From positions 1-64,000 of the forward strand of contig NZ_CDDA01000023.1 of the NCBI RefSeq assembly GCF_000819745.1: a stretch of 64,000 nucleotides of DNA, in the 5' to 3' direction. Under the pieces are notes generated by a model, which saw nothing but the letters and a program-made list of their open reading frames with translations, did no database searches and had not been told where the DNA came from. Origin of the DNA: Aeromonas bestiarum (GTDB lineage: Bacteria; Pseudomonadota; Gammaproteobacteria; Enterobacterales; Aeromonadaceae). Numbering within the stretch: the first letter of the stretch is position 1; every line of letters begins with the position of its first letter. The position numbers were made by a program, and so were the translations under genes. Positions 1 to 11,787 of the stretch are shown here, piece by piece.

Positions 1-16
1 GACATAGCCATAAAAA

Positions 17-44
17 AACCGGACTCCCTCGCGGGAGTCCGGTT
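17..44 (-). terminator. Rho-independent terminator of transaldolase gene
   Basis: A 12-bp GC-rich stem (17-28 pairing with 33-44) with a 4-nt loop is followed, on the minus strand, by a run of seven T (A12-18 on the plus strand). It lies 24 bp past the transaldolase stop codon. Confidence 0.85.
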
Positions 45-67
45 CTTGTCTGCTCTTGGCGCCCTGA

Positions 68-1018
68 TTAGAGGCGGCTGGCCAGCATGGTTTCCAGCTT
101 GCCCTGGTCGACGGCGAACATGCGGATCCCTTCGCCCAGCTTCTCGTGGGCCATGGCGTCCTGGTTCAGTTCCCAGCGGAATTCGGCCTCGCTCATCGGA
201 GCCGGTTTGGCCTTGCGCTCGCCTGTGTAGTTCAGCTTGCGTACCACTGTGCCTTCGGTCTTGCTCAGCTCTTCCAGCAGGGCCGGGCCTATGGTCAGGC
301 GGTCGCAGCCGGCCAGTTCCAGGATCTCGCCTGTGTTGCGGAAGCTGGCACCCATGACCACGGTCGGGTAGTCGTGCTGCTTGTAGTAGTCGTAGATGGC
401 GGTGACGGAAACCACGCCCGGATCTTCGCTCGCGGTGTAGTCACGGTTGTGCTTGGCCTTGTACCAGTCGAGGATGCGGCCCACGAACGGGGAGATCAGG
501 AAGGCGCCGGCTTCGGCACAGGCGCGGGCCTGGGCGAAGGAGAACAGCAGGGTCAGGTTGCACTGGATACCCTCTTTCTCCAGCACCTCGGCGGCACGGA
601 TCCCTTCCCAGGTGGAGGCCAGCTTGATCAGGATGCGATCGTTGCTGATGCCGGCTTCGTTGTAGAGGCGGATCAGTTTGCGGGCCTTGGCGATGCTGGC
701 GGCGGTATCGAAGGAGAGACGGGCATCCACCTCGGTGGAGATGCGGCCCGGAACGATTTTCAGGATTTCCAGACCTATGTTGACCGCCAGCTTGTCGCCC
801 GCGTCGATGATTTGCTGTGCCTTGTCCTGGCTCTGGGCTTTGGCCCAGTTGATGGCGTCTTCGATCAGCGCCGCGTATTCGGGGATCTCGGATGCCTTCA
901 ACACCAGGGAGGGGTTGGTGGTGGCATCGATGGGCTGGTAGCGCTTGATGGCTTCGATATCACCGGTATCGGCGACAACTGTGGTCAGGGCTTTCAGCTG
1001 GGTTAATTTATCGGCCAT
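68..1018 (-). CDS. tal: Transaldolase
   Basis: Cytosolic transaldolase of the non-oxidative pentose phosphate pathway. It moves a dihydroxyacetone unit between sedoheptulose-7-P and glyceraldehyde-3-P through a Schiff-base lysine. The protein is 316 aa, the usual length for the TalB class. It begins [20 protein letters not shown], carries the DATTNPSL motif near residue 32 and the [12 protein letters not shown] segment with the catalytic Lys. I chose the ATG at 1018 because it gives the family N-terminus; an in-frame upstream ATG would only add four residues. It is a single-gene unit with its own terminator. Transketolase, its pathway partner, lies elsewhere in the window (18888-20879). Confidence 0.97.
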   Translation of the reverse strand: MADKLTQLKALTTVVADTGDIEAIKRYQPIDATTNPSLVLKASEIPEYAALIEDAINWAKAQSQDKAQQIIDAGDKLAVNIGLEILKIVPGRISTEVDARLSFDTAASIAKARKLIRLYNEAGISNDRILIKLASTWEGIRAAEVLEKEGIQCNLTLLFSFAQARACAEAGAFLISPFVGRILDWYKAKHNRDYTASEDPGVVSVTAIYDYYKQHDYPTVVMGASFRNTGEILELAGCDRLTIGPALLEELSKTEGTVVRKLNYTGERKAKPAPMSEAEFRWELNQDAMAHEKLGEGIRMFAVDQGKLETMLASRL

Positions 1019-1332
1019 AGCAAATATCATCTCTTAATGAGGGAGGGATCCCGGGGTTGCGGGCGTGAGACGACAGTTCTGAAATAAAATTACAAAATCC
1101 CGGCGGCTCAGGCTCAGAAAAGCACGATGGGGGAGGCCCATCGCCATTGCCTGCCTAATTAATACGGATGTGGCGCATCCTGCAATAGGGGGGCTTGTAT
1201 GCTTATCAGCCAGTCGCCGGCGACGCGGGGAATAAATGGATAAAAGTGATTGATAAAAAACGACTTTTATCCATTTTCCGCAAATGGATTTATCCCCCGA
1301 TAAAAACAACTTTTTTGGTTGATTATCGGTTT

Positions 1333-1348
1333 TGTGTCATCGATCACA
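1333..1348. promoter_or_regulatory. CRP-like site
   Basis: TGTGT-CATCGA-TCACA matches the CRP consensus TGTGA-N6-TCACA at nine of ten arm positions. It lies in the tal/symporter divergent region, far from the symporter start, and could act on either gene. CRP occupancy is inferred. Confidence 0.55.
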
Positions 1349-1428
1349 TAAATTGTGTGGTCAGCCACTTGAAATTTTATTACGTGTAAAACGTTTGGCA
1401 AAATGGGGCCATTTTGAAATCCATTTCA

Positions 1429-1443
1429 GGTAAACGCTTGCGC
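1429..1443. promoter_or_regulatory. PurR-like operator candidate
   Basis: GGTAAACGCTTGCGC resembles the PurR consensus CGCAAACGTTTGCG with two mismatches in the core. PurR control of a glycine/alanine symporter would be plausible because glycine feeds purine synthesis, but this rests only on the motif. Confidence 0.3.
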
Positions 1444-1609
1444 CCTGATTTGCTTCCCCGTGAACGCATCTACCTCTATGTAGATAATTGCCAAATTGTG
1501 CTCTTTTGGGTCTAATTTGTCGGCTGATTGATTGAGTTTCAAGTTTTGTTGAAAATTTGCGTGTTAAATGAAGCTTTATTGCGCCGGACAGCTCGTTTTT
1601 TGTTTTCTC

Positions 1610-1648
1610 AGTGATCGCGATCACTATTCTGAACTCCCTCGCTATGCT
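1610..1648 (+). promoter_or_regulatory. CRP-type palindrome and -10 of symporter promoter
   Basis: A perfect 16-bp palindrome AGTGATCGCGATCACT (1610-1625) fits the CRP arms GTGA-N6-TCAC. A -10-like TATGCT (1643-1648) follows at a distance that would place the palindrome centre near -40, the class II activator position. The predicted transcript starts near 1655 and has a leader of about 85 nt with a small hairpin (1697-1714). Confidence 0.55.
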
Positions 1649-1740
1649 AGATTCCGCCCCTTTAGTGAACCGCTAATTCAGAAACAGACAGCAAGGGGCC
1701 AGCGCAGACTGGCCATGGACGTGATAACAACGAGAGACAT

Positions 1741-3183
1741 ATGGACACCTTGATCGCAATGATTAACGACCTGATGTGGGGAGCCGTGCTCATCTACCTG
1801 CTCATCGGGGTCGGCATCTTCTTTACCTTCCGGCTGGGCTTTATCCAGATCCGCCATTTCGGCCACATGTTCTCCGTGTTGCGCAATAGCCGCAAATCGG
1901 ACAAGGCCGGCATCTCCTCCTTCCAGGCACTCTGTACCAGCCTTGCCGCCCGCGTGGGTACCGGCAACCTGGCCGGTGTGGCCGTGGCCATCTACCTTGG
2001 TGGCCCGGGTGCCATCTTCTGGATGTGGCTGATCGCCTTCATCGGCATGGCGACGGCCTTCGTGGAGAGCACTCTGGCCCAGCTCTACAAGGTGAAGGAC
2101 GAGGATGGCAACTACCGTGGTGGCCCCGCCTACTACATGGAGCGCGGCCTCGGCATGCGCTGGATGGGGGTGGTGTTCTCCCTCTGCCTGTTGCTGGCAT
2201 TCGGCTTGGTGTTCAATGCGGTGCAGGCCAACTCCATCAGCCTGGCGATGAACGTGGCGTTCGGCATTCCTGACTGGGCGACCGGCCTGGCGCTGGTGGT
2301 GCTCTCCGGCCTCATCATCTTCGGCGGCATTCGTGGCATAGCCCGCTTCGCCGAACTGGTGGTGCCCTTCATGGCGCTGGCCTACATACTGATGGCGCTG
2401 TTCGTGGTGGCGATGAACATCAGCGAATTGCCAGGGGTGTTTGTGCTGATCATCAAGTCGGCCTTCGGCATCGAGCAGGCGGGTTCCGGCGCCATGGGTT
2501 ACGCCATCTCCCAGGCGATGATCAACGGCATCAAGCGCGGTCTCTTCTCCAACGAAGCCGGCATGGGCTCAGCCCCCAACGCCGCCGCGACCGCGACCCC
2601 CTATCCGCCGCACCCGGCCTCCCAGGGCTATGTGCAGATGTTGGGGGTCTTCCTCGACACTATCGTCATCTGTACCTGTACTGCGGCCATCATACTGATG
2701 TCCGGCCAGTTTGAACCTGGCTCCGGCATCACTGGGGTCGAGCTGACCCAGCGGGCGCTCTCCTCCCAGATAGGTGGTGGTGGCAACATCTTCATCGCGG
2801 CGGCCATCTTCTTCTTCGCCTTCACCTCCATAGTGGCGAACTACTCCTACGCCGAGACCAACCTGGTGTTTCTGGAGCACAACCACAAGGGCGGCCTGAT
2901 GCTGTTCCGGATGTTCGTGCTGGGCATGGTGATGTTCGGTTCCGTGGGTGAGCTGCCGACCGTGTGGGCCATGGCGGATGTCTCCATGGGGCTGATGGCC
3001 ATCGTCAACCTGGTGGCCATACTGCTGCTCTCCGGCGTGGCCATCAAGCTGGCCAAGGACTACAACGATCAGCTCAAGCTGGGCAAGGTGCCCACTTTCG
3101 ATGCCAACAAGTACCCCGAGATCCGCAGCCAGCTGGAAGAGGGGATCTGGGACAACCCGCCCCAGAGCAGCAAGCAGGCCTGA
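1741..3183 (+). CDS. Alanine/glycine:cation symporter (AgcS family)
   Basis: Inner-membrane sodium-coupled importer of alanine or glycine, 480 aa, a usual AgcS/DagA length. About eleven hydrophobic segments are visible. Family signatures include GTGNLAGVAVAIYLGGPGA near residue 72 followed by FVESTLAQ, and LFSNEAGMGSAPNAAATA near residue 268. An SD-like GAGAG sits just upstream of the ATG at 1741. Substrate cannot be settled from sequence. It stands alone, with a CRP-like promoter upstream and a terminator downstream. Confidence 0.93.
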   Translation: MDTLIAMINDLMWGAVLIYLLIGVGIFFTFRLGFIQIRHFGHMFSVLRNSRKSDKAGISSFQALCTSLAARVGTGNLAGVAVAIYLGGPGAIFWMWLIAFIGMATAFVESTLAQLYKVKDEDGNYRGGPAYYMERGLGMRWMGVVFSLCLLLAFGLVFNAVQANSISLAMNVAFGIPDWATGLALVVLSGLIIFGGIRGIARFAELVVPFMALAYILMALFVVAMNISELPGVFVLIIKSAFGIEQAGSGAMGYAISQAMINGIKRGLFSNEAGMGSAPNAAATATPYPPHPASQGYVQMLGVFLDTIVICTCTAAIILMSGQFEPGSGITGVELTQRALSSQIGGGGNIFIAAAIFFFAFTSIVANYSYAETNLVFLEHNHKGGLMLFRMFVLGMVMFGSVGELPTVWAMADVSMGLMAIVNLVAILLLSGVAIKLAKDYNDQLKLGKVPTFDANKYPEIRSQLEEGIWDNPPQSSKQA

Positions 3184-3211
3184 GCCTGACGCACACTGTT
3201 GCCTGATGAAC

Positions 3212-3238
3212 AAGGGGAGCCATTGGCTCCCCTTTTGC
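3212..3238 (+). terminator. Rho-independent terminator after symporter
   Basis: A 10-bp stem (3212-3221 with 3225-3234) with a 3-nt loop is followed by TTTTG on the plus strand, 28 bp after the symporter stop. It separates this gene from the convergent tgpA operon. Confidence 0.8.
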
Positions 3239-3267
3239 TTGCGCGGGATCCTGATGGGCGCTCGGCG

Positions 3268-5241
3268 CTATCTCTGTCCATCCCATGCGCGGCAGGTCTG
3301 GCGCAGCCGTCGCTGCAGTTGCTGCCAGACCCGCTGCCGTTGTCTCGGGGAGAGGGGGGCGTAGCGCCAGCGTCGATAGAGCCAGGCGCAGCGTGCCAGC
3401 GGTCGCGCCAGCAGAGGGACAAGGGAGCCGAGCCGCGCGCACCAGCTGGCCAGACTCTCCCCCTCGGCGGGTTGCCACCCCAGGCGGGCGGCACGCCGGC
3501 GCAGGGGGCGCCACAGCCGCTGTTGCGGCGGCGCTCGCCCCGGCCACAACAGCAGCGTGCCCACCAGGGTGGCCACCCCCAGCAGGCAGGCCAGGATCAG
3601 CCAGGCGGTGTGGCTGGCCAGCACAGGCCAGCGCGCTCCCACCTGTTGCCACAACAGGGCGGCATCGTAGTTGAGCACCCGCCGGGTCCACTGGTAGTCG
3701 AGATTGGCGCCCCACCAGCGCAACTGGTTGAGCAGGGCCCAGTTGCGATAGCGCTGCAGTGAGAGGGGATCGGCGGCGGTGAACTCGTCGCTCAGGGCCG
3801 CCGTCATGCCCCCCTCTATCCGTTGCGGCGCCACCGCCGCCGTGGGGTCCAGCCGCTGCCAGTCGTCCTGCTCATCCAGGTATTCCACCCAGGCGTGGGC
3901 ATCGAACTGATGCACTTCTAGGTAGTTGCCCCTGGGGTTCCACTCACCGCCGAGATAGCCGGTCACCAGCCGCGCCGGAATGCCGGCCGCCCGCAGCACG
4001 AAGGCGGTGGCCATGGCATAGTGGCCGCAGAAGCCGCGCCGACTGTTGAACAGGAAGTCATCCACCCCATCCGGTCCCAGCAGCGGCGGTTGCAGTGTGT
4101 AGTAAAAGGGTTCGCGCCGAAACTCATCGAGCAGGGCCGAGGCCAGCGCTGCCCGGTCTGGATAACGGGCTGCCAAGGTGAGGGCATGGGCGCGGGCCCT
4201 GGGGTTGCCGGCCGGGGGCAGTTGCAGGTTGAGCCGCCGGGTGGCGAGGTCGGCCTTGGACGCTGTTGGCTCGCTGGTGACCCGGTAGCTGATCCTTTGA
4301 TCCCCCCGGTCCCGGCGATAGAGGGTGGTGAGCGGGCTGACTTGCACCAGACCGCTCACCACCCTGGGCCTGGGCAGGGCCAGGGTCCAGCGGTGGCGCT
4401 GGGGTTCGGCGATCACCTCGTAGCTGGCGCCAGGCAGGGCCCCTGCACTGGCCTGAAGGGGCGCAGTCTGCATGGGTTGGGCTTGTTGCCACTGCCGGAT
4501 CTCGGCGCTCAGCCGCCAGCGCCGGCCATCGAACAGCTCCTGGCGCATCACCGGAAAATAGCGCTCATTGGCGGGGGGCGGGCCGTCGGCAAAGGTGACA
4601 CGAAAGGCCAGCTCGGAAGAGTTGACCAGCTCGCTGATGTCGCCGGGGGCCACCTCTTCCGAAAGACCCGACAGGGCGCGGCTGGTGGTCGGCATCTGCC
4701 AGAGCGGCGGCAGCCTGGGCAGCACCAGAAACAGGGTCAGCAGCAGGGGAAGGGCCAGCAGCAGCGAGAAACCCGCGTTGCGCCACGGCTGTTTCTGTTC
4801 GGGGGCCACGGCGGTCACCAGCGCCGTCACCGCCAGCCAGAGGGCCCCCGCCATCGCCAGGGTCCAGCCCATGCTTTGGCGCTGTACCAGCGTCAGTGCG
4901 ATGAGAAAGAAGGCGAGCAGCAATACCTGCTCTATATCCCGCTCCCGCCGCACCTCTATGATCTTCAGGCTGTAGCCGAGCCAGAGCAGGTTGATGAGGG
5001 CCGGCAAGGTGCCCAGTGCCCGCCACTGCCAGGCCAGCAGCAGGGCCCCGGTGATGGCCTGCAGCGCCAGTGCACGAGCGGGGGGGGCGCGCCAGCCCCG
5101 CCACAGCATCATGGCTCGCACGCTCAGGGTGAGGGCGCCGACGGCGACGATCCAGAGCTGCAGCTGGGGCCAGAGTGCCAGCACCAGCAGCAGCTGTTGC
5201 AGGGCGATGAGGGGCAGCAGGCGCCGGTTATCGAGCAGCAT
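3268..5241 (-). CDS. tgpA: Transglutaminase-like membrane protein (TgpA, DUF3488)
   Basis: 657-aa protein with clustered N-terminal transmembrane segments (about residues 1-185), a periplasmic transglutaminase-like domain and a late transmembrane segment near residue 535. The catalytic triad is visible: Cys in RRGFCGHYA (about 399), His in DAHAWVE (about 447) and Asp in RLDPTAA (about 465). The ATG at 5241 (MLLDNRR) overlaps the end of the DUF58 gene by 14 bp, so translation is probably coupled. It is the last gene of the moxR-DUF58-tgpA triad found in many Proteobacteria. The physiological substrate of this class is unknown. Confidence 0.88.
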   Translation of the reverse strand: MLLDNRRLLPLIALQQLLLVLALWPQLQLWIVAVGALTLSVRAMMLWRGWRAPPARALALQAITGALLLAWQWRALGTLPALINLLWLGYSLKIIEVRRERDIEQVLLLAFFLIALTLVQRQSMGWTLAMAGALWLAVTALVTAVAPEQKQPWRNAGFSLLLALPLLLTLFLVLPRLPPLWQMPTTSRALSGLSEEVAPGDISELVNSSELAFRVTFADGPPPANERYFPVMRQELFDGRRWRLSAEIRQWQQAQPMQTAPLQASAGALPGASYEVIAEPQRHRWTLALPRPRVVSGLVQVSPLTTLYRRDRGDQRISYRVTSEPTASKADLATRRLNLQLPPAGNPRARAHALTLAARYPDRAALASALLDEFRREPFYYTLQPPLLGPDGVDDFLFNSRRGFCGHYAMATAFVLRAAGIPARLVTGYLGGEWNPRGNYLEVHQFDAHAWVEYLDEQDDWQRLDPTAAVAPQRIEGGMTAALSDEFTAADPLSLQRYRNWALLNQLRWWGANLDYQWTRRVLNYDAALLWQQVGARWPVLASHTAWLILACLLGVATLVGTLLLWPGRAPPQQRLWRPLRRRAARLGWQPAEGESLASWCARLGSLVPLLARPLARCAWLYRRWRYAPLSPRQRQRVWQQLQRRLRQTCRAWDGQR

Positions 5242-6231
5242 ACGGGCCGGCCTCGTCTGCCTGAGCCTGCGGGTTGTCGACGCTGGCCAGCGCCAGCTGG
5301 CAGCGCTGGAGAAAGGTGGGGCCACAGTCAGGGCCGAGCGTCTGCCCCGCCAGAGTCAGGGTGAAGGGAATGCCCCGCCTGCCGTAATCACCACACCACC
5401 AGGCCAGCACCGCCAGCCGCTGCTCCAGATCCGTGCCCGTTACCCGCGTCAGGCTGAGGTGGGTGTCATCCTGCCTCGGCTCGTGGAACTGCTTGACCAG
5501 CAAGCCACGCCCCTGGGCGAGCTGCTTCCAGGCGATCCGGCCGAAAGGCTCCCCACTCTGATATGCCCGCAGCATGTCAAAGTCGCCGAGGGGAGCCGGG
5601 CCTGGCTGGCCCTGCGCACCGTGCTGAGCCGACAGCTCCTCGCTTCGCAACAGCCCATGCAGGGGCTTGGGGAAGAGCCAGGCCTCCAGTTGCAGATCCA
5701 GCAGCGACCAGCAGCGAAACAGGCCGAGGGGGTAGCGGCTCTCCACCCGCAAGCGGCCCAATGGCAGACGGCCCCGTCGCAGGCCCTGCACCGGCAGGGT
5801 CAGGCACTGGGGAGCCGAGCCGGCCTGTGCCAGCCAGAGCGACCCCTCGTTGAGACTGAAGTGCAGCGCCTGCACCGGGCGCGGGCTCTGCACCGTCATC
5901 CGCATGGGCAGCTGGCTGCCCGCCTCCCCCAGCACAGCGGGTCCTCCCAGCAATGCCAGCCCCAGCAGGTTGCGATGGGTGAGCCACATGGCGGCCATGA
6001 AGAGGCTGCCGAGGCAATAAGATACCAGCAGCACCAGGTTGTTCTGGTAGTTGGTGCCGAGCAGATAGATGGCGATCATCACCAGCAGATAGAGCAGCCC
6101 CATGCGAGTAGGCAGGATAAACAGGCTGCGCGGCCCCAGGGTCATCTGGCGGGCCGGGGGGATGCGGCGGGCCAGCCAGCGTCGCTGCCAACGATCCCTC
6201 AACTGGCGCCAGCCCATCAGGGAGCGTCTCA

Positions 6232-6232
<1 letters not shown>
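5228..6232 (-). CDS. DUF58 domain protein of the MoxR operon
   Basis: 334-aa protein with two transmembrane segments near residues 40-80 and a C-terminal DUF58 region containing RAYQSGEPFGRIAWKQLAQG near residue 220. The ATG at 6232 overlaps the moxR stop by one base (TGATG), and the 3' end overlaps tgpA. A TTG one codon upstream is less likely. DUF58 proteins are vWA-like partners of MoxR AAA+ ATPases; the molecular role is not established. Confidence 0.88.
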
Positions 6233-8525
<2,293 letters not shown>

Positions 8526-8577
8526 CCAGCCGTATCCATCTGTCTGTCGGCCAAGGGGGCTATGGATAAATGTCGTG

Positions 8578-8606
8578 AAATACGCCGGGGCTGCCCCGGC
8601 GTATTC
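8578..8606 (+). terminator. Hairpin terminator after ampC
   Basis: An 11-bp stem (8580-8590 with 8594-8604) with a 3-nt loop lies between ampC and the convergent membrane protein gene. The T-tract is poor on both strands, so termination efficiency is uncertain. Confidence 0.5.
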
Positions 8607-8622
8607 GTGTCAGGCGCCCGGA

Positions 8623-9024
8623 CTATTGCATCAGCCGACGGGTGAGGATATCCGCCTGTTGCCGGAACAGGGCGAAGTCTTGCTGGCGGCGGCTTCTGGC
8701 CACAGTGACCCATTGAATGCCGGTCTCATCCCCATGCTGCACCTCGATGAGCAACTCATATCTGGCGTATTGCAGCAGTGCGAACAGCATGCCCGCAATA
8801 AACAGCAGGGGGGCCAATATGGTCGTTACCTCGGGCGCTGTATTGAACAGGGGCAGCAGCCAGACGGCGAAGGAAAATATCAGGCCTATGCCGGCCGCCC
8901 GCAGCAGCTGTTTGGTCAGGCTGGATTGTCTGGCCTTGATATTCACTATTTTGGCGAGCGGATATTGCTCCCGCTTGATCCTGAGTCGATCTCCGTCGAT
9001 ATCAAAATCCGATGACTGATACAT
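8623..9024 (-). CDS. Small two-TM membrane protein, unknown function
   Basis: 133-aa protein with an N-terminal soluble stretch (about 1-38), two adjacent hydrophobic segments (about 42-62 and 68-86), and a charged C-terminal domain rich in Arg and Gln. It resembles the DUF6232-type small membrane proteins by layout only, and I do not recognise it with confidence. The ATG at 9024 follows a GGGAG-like ribosome binding site. It is a single-gene unit convergent with ampC. Confidence 0.7.
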   Translation of the reverse strand: MYQSSDFDIDGDRLRIKREQYPLAKIVNIKARQSSLTKQLLRAAGIGLIFSFAVWLLPLFNTAPEVTTILAPLLFIAGMLFALLQYARYELLIEVQHGDETGIQWVTVARSRRQQDFALFRQQADILTRRLMQ

Positions 9025-9767
9025 GTTTCACTCCCACAGCGCCCGACATCATGCGGGCGGCCCATTGGAATTGATATGCCCGGGGACGTCAACGGACCAG
9101 ATTGGTTAATACTCGCGGGGGCATATCAGTGTTTGCCAGTACCTGGGTCATGACGGGCCTGTTGCCCCTCTCTGCATGTCAGTGATGGTGGTTGCCGCCA
9201 CCCTGTTCGCCATACCACCTGCTCGCTGGTCAGGCATGCCAGGGTCGAAAATTCACGCCCCATATGGCGCCGTTTGCGCTACAAAAAGTAATCCGGTTTC
9301 ATTAGAAAATGTCATTAATTGGTTATCTTCTAGTGTGATCAACCATTAAGTTCGTCAGATGCTAGTGATATAGCATGCCAATCCTTGATCGTGTGGTTTT
9401 AACCTTGCCTGGTTGGTTGCGAAGTGCGGCCTTGCCTGCTGGCCGAGCCGGTGAGCGGGGTACCAGGCGCCATCACATCAGAATAGGGAACCTGATCCGG
9501 GGGAGAGGAGGCACGGGTGAGATCAGGCAATGCTGTCTGCGCGAGGCCGCGCTATTTAGCCATTTGCCAAGTGGACTCAGTGTCCGCCTCCGATATTTAA
9601 ATAGGCACCCTGATGCAGGCCAAATAAGCGTGACTGCGGGTAGATGAATATTCATCTCGTCGACTCTGGCTGTCGCCCCATATGACATATCAGGCGCGAC
9701 TGCGCATCAATGCGTGGACCCTGCCGCTTTGACATGAATAAAAGAACATACACACAGGTAGGTTAGT
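9025..9767. other. Long regulatory intergenic region upstream of the peptide permease
   Basis: About 740 bp without a supported gene. A 90-codon ORF at 9375-9647 has no recognisable product and no good ribosome binding site. Visible structure: arms GATATGCCC (from 9073) and GGGCATATC (ending about 9127) about 37 bp apart, an 18-bp ATGCTA-N6-TAGCAT repeat (9359-9376), and the 16-bp palindrome at 9642. Confidence 0.5.
9642..9657. promoter_or_regulatory. 16-bp perfect palindrome upstream of peptide permease
   Basis: AGATGAATATTCATCT is self-complementary over all 16 bases and lies 111 bp before the permease start. The size and position suit a dimeric repressor or activator. It is too short in the centre for a canonical ArgR box. 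The binding protein is unknown. Confidence 0.4.
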
Positions 9768-11270
9768 ATGCATCCATCCGCCCCGACCGGGTTGTTACAG
9801 CAACCCAAACCGTTTTTCATGATCTTCTTTGTCGAACTCTGGGAACGCTTTGGCTATTACGGCGTACAAGGCATTCTGGCAGTTTTCTTTGTCCAGCAAC
9901 TGGGTTTTTCACAGGAGCAGTCGTTTATTACCTTCGGCGCCTTCTCGGCGCTGGTATATGGGCTGATCTCGGTCGGCGGCTATGTGGGTGACCATATTCT
10001 GGGCACCAAGCGCACCATGGTATTGGGAGCCATAGTGCTGGTCATCGGCTATTTCATGACCGGCATGTCGATCTACAATCCCGACCTCATCTTCTATGCC
10101 CTGGGCACCATTGCCGTGGGCAACTGTTTGTTCAAGGCCAACCCGGCCAGCCTGCTCGCCAAGTGCTATGGACCAAGGGATCCCCGTCTGGACGGGGCCT
10201 TCACCCTGTTCTACATGTCGATCAACATTGGCTCCCTGATATCCCTCTCGCTGGCCCCGGTCATTGCCGATCATTACGGCTATACGGTGACCTACAACCT
10301 GTGCGGGGTCGGCCTCATCATAGCGCTGCTGACCTTCTTTGCCTGCCGCAACATGGTCAGGGACATAGGCTCGGAGCCGGATCATCTGCCGCTCGACTAC
10401 GGCAAGCTGCTGCTGGTCTTGCTGGGGGCGGTGGCGCTGGTCTTCTTCTGCGCCTGGCTGATGCACCACGTGGTGATCGCCAACATGGTGCTGATGACGG
10501 TGACCCTGGTGGTGGTGATCTTCTTCTTTCGCGAGGCGTTCAAGCTGGATCGCATCCACCGCAACAAGATGTACGTGGCCTTCGTGCTGATGCTGGAGGC
10601 CGTGGTGTTCTACGTGCTCTATGCCCAGATGCCGACCTCGCTTAATTTCTTTGCCATCAACAACATGCACCACGAGATGCTGGGCTTTACCGTCAATCCG
10701 ATCAGCTTTCAGGCCTTGAACCCCTTCTGGGTGGTGGTGGGCAGCCCTGTGCTGGCCATGATCTATACCCGCATGGGCAGCCAGGGGCGGGATCTGACCA
10801 TGCCGCTCAAGTTTACCCTGGGCATGTTCTTCTGCTCCCTCGGCTTCCTGACCGCGGCGGCGGCGGGCATCTGGTTTGCCGATGCCGGCGGGCTGACTTC
10901 GCCCTGGTTCATGGTGCTCATCTACCTGTTCCAGAGCCTGGGCGAGCTGATGATCAGCGCCCTGGGGCTGGCCATGGTGGCGGCGCTGGTGCCGCAGCGG
11001 TTGATGGGCTTCATCCTGGGGATGTGGTTCCTGACCCAGGCGATGGCATCCTTGCTGGGAGGCTATGTGGCGACCTTTACCGCAGTGCCGCAAGGGGTGA
11101 CGGATCCGTTGCTGACGCTGCCCATCTATACGGATGTGTTTGGCAAGATAGGACTGGCGACGCTGCTGGTGGCTGTGGTGATGGCGCTGATGGTGCCCTG
11201 GCTCAACCGCATGATGAATGCCGGCCCGGCGGATGAAGAGGATGTGCTCCCGCAACAGGCCAAGGCCTGA
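9768..11270 (+). CDS. dtpA: POT-family di/tripeptide:proton symporter
   Basis: 500-aa inner-membrane transporter of the PTR2/POT group in the MFS superfamily, importing di- and tripeptides with protons. The hallmark ExxERFxYYG motif is [10 protein letters not shown] at about residues 26-35. About 14 hydrophobic segments are visible, as in bacterial DtpA/TppB. The ATG at 9768 follows a GGTAGG ribosome binding site. The dtpA assignment over its paralogues is by overall resemblance. It has a very long upstream region, suggesting complex control. Confidence 0.9.
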   Translation: MHPSAPTGLLQQPKPFFMIFFVELWERFGYYGVQGILAVFFVQQLGFSQEQSFITFGAFSALVYGLISVGGYVGDHILGTKRTMVLGAIVLVIGYFMTGMSIYNPDLIFYALGTIAVGNCLFKANPASLLAKCYGPRDPRLDGAFTLFYMSINIGSLISLSLAPVIADHYGYTVTYNLCGVGLIIALLTFFACRNMVRDIGSEPDHLPLDYGKLLLVLLGAVALVFFCAWLMHHVVIANMVLMTVTLVVVIFFFREAFKLDRIHRNKMYVAFVLMLEAVVFYVLYAQMPTSLNFFAINNMHHEMLGFTVNPISFQALNPFWVVVGSPVLAMIYTRMGSQGRDLTMPLKFTLGMFFCSLGFLTAAAAGIWFADAGGLTSPWFMVLIYLFQSLGELMISALGLAMVAALVPQRLMGFILGMWFLTQAMASLLGGYVATFTAVPQGVTDPLLTLPIYTDVFGKIGLATLLVAVVMALMVPWLNRMMNAGPADEEDVLPQQAKA

Positions 11271-11318
11271 CGCAGGTGGTGGGGGGGAGGCGGGCGTTCG
11301 CTGACTCCCCCTTGCCAG

Positions 11319-11741
11319 TCAACCGTACTGCTCTTCCATCCAGGCTTCGACGATAAGCTGGGCTGAGACTCCGTCCACGCTGCCCTTGTCGAGCGCCTTG
11401 TAGCCACCCCGTTCAAACAGGCGGGCGCGGGCATCCGTGGTGGTGAGCCGCTCGTCCTTGAACTCCACCTGCTTGCCGAAGCGGCCGTGCAGACGGTTGC
11501 CGAACTTGCGGGCCCGCACCGTGATCTCCTGCTCTGTGCCATCCATGTTGAGCGGCAGGCCGACCACCAGCAGGTCTGGCTGCCACTCCTTGAGCAGCTT
11601 CTCGATGTCGTCCCAGTTGGGGACGCCGTCGTTGGCCTTGATGGCGCGCAGGGGCTGGGCCGTGCCGGTGAGCTCCTGGCCGATGGCGACCCCTATGCTC
11701 TTGGTGCCGTAGTCAAAGCCCATGATACTGCGTGATGACAT
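11319..11741 (-). CDS. ruvX: Putative Holliday junction resolvase / pre-16S rRNA nuclease
   Basis: 140-aa RNase H-fold protein (YqgF/RuvX). It begins [22 protein letters not shown], with the conserved Asp of FDYG, and carries the later DERLTT and [13 protein letters not shown] motifs with acidic active-site residues. The family is essential in E. coli and is linked to 16S rRNA 5'-end maturation. It is the last gene of the rsmE-gshB-yqgE-ruvX run, 46 bp behind yqgE. Confidence 0.93.
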   Translation of the reverse strand: MSSRSIMGFDYGTKSIGVAIGQELTGTAQPLRAIKANDGVPNWDDIEKLLKEWQPDLLVVGLPLNMDGTEQEITVRARKFGNRLHGRFGKQVEFKDERLTTTDARARLFERGGYKALDKGSVDGVSAQLIVEAWMEEQYG

Positions 11742-11787
11742 TGAATTGTTTCCTCAAAACGCATCGCAAAATGCGTGGCAAACGGCA

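Larger units (their letters stand above)
1019..1740. other. Divergent intergenic region between tal and the symporter gene
   Basis: About 720 bp without a convincing gene; short ORFs here lack a ribosome binding site or recognisable product. It is AT-rich and dense in palindromes: a 13-bp inverted repeat (1235-1247 with 1263-1275), several GATAAA/TTTATC copies between 1238 and 1305, two CRP-like sites and a PurR-like site listed separately. It must contain both divergent promoters. Confidence 0.6.

Noticed and set aside
146..1006. Long antisense ORF opposite transaldolase
   Set aside because: It is a shadow of a GC-rich gene; no ribosome binding site and an Ala/Gly/Asp-rich composition typical of the reverse frame.
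1500..1740. Glycine riboswitch upstream of the AgcS symporter
   Set aside because: Vibrio symporters of this class can have one, but the conserved aptamer core is not visible in this leader.
9375..9647. 90-codon ORF in the permease upstream region
   Set aside because: No recognisable domain, Arg-rich random-looking translation and no ribosome binding site.
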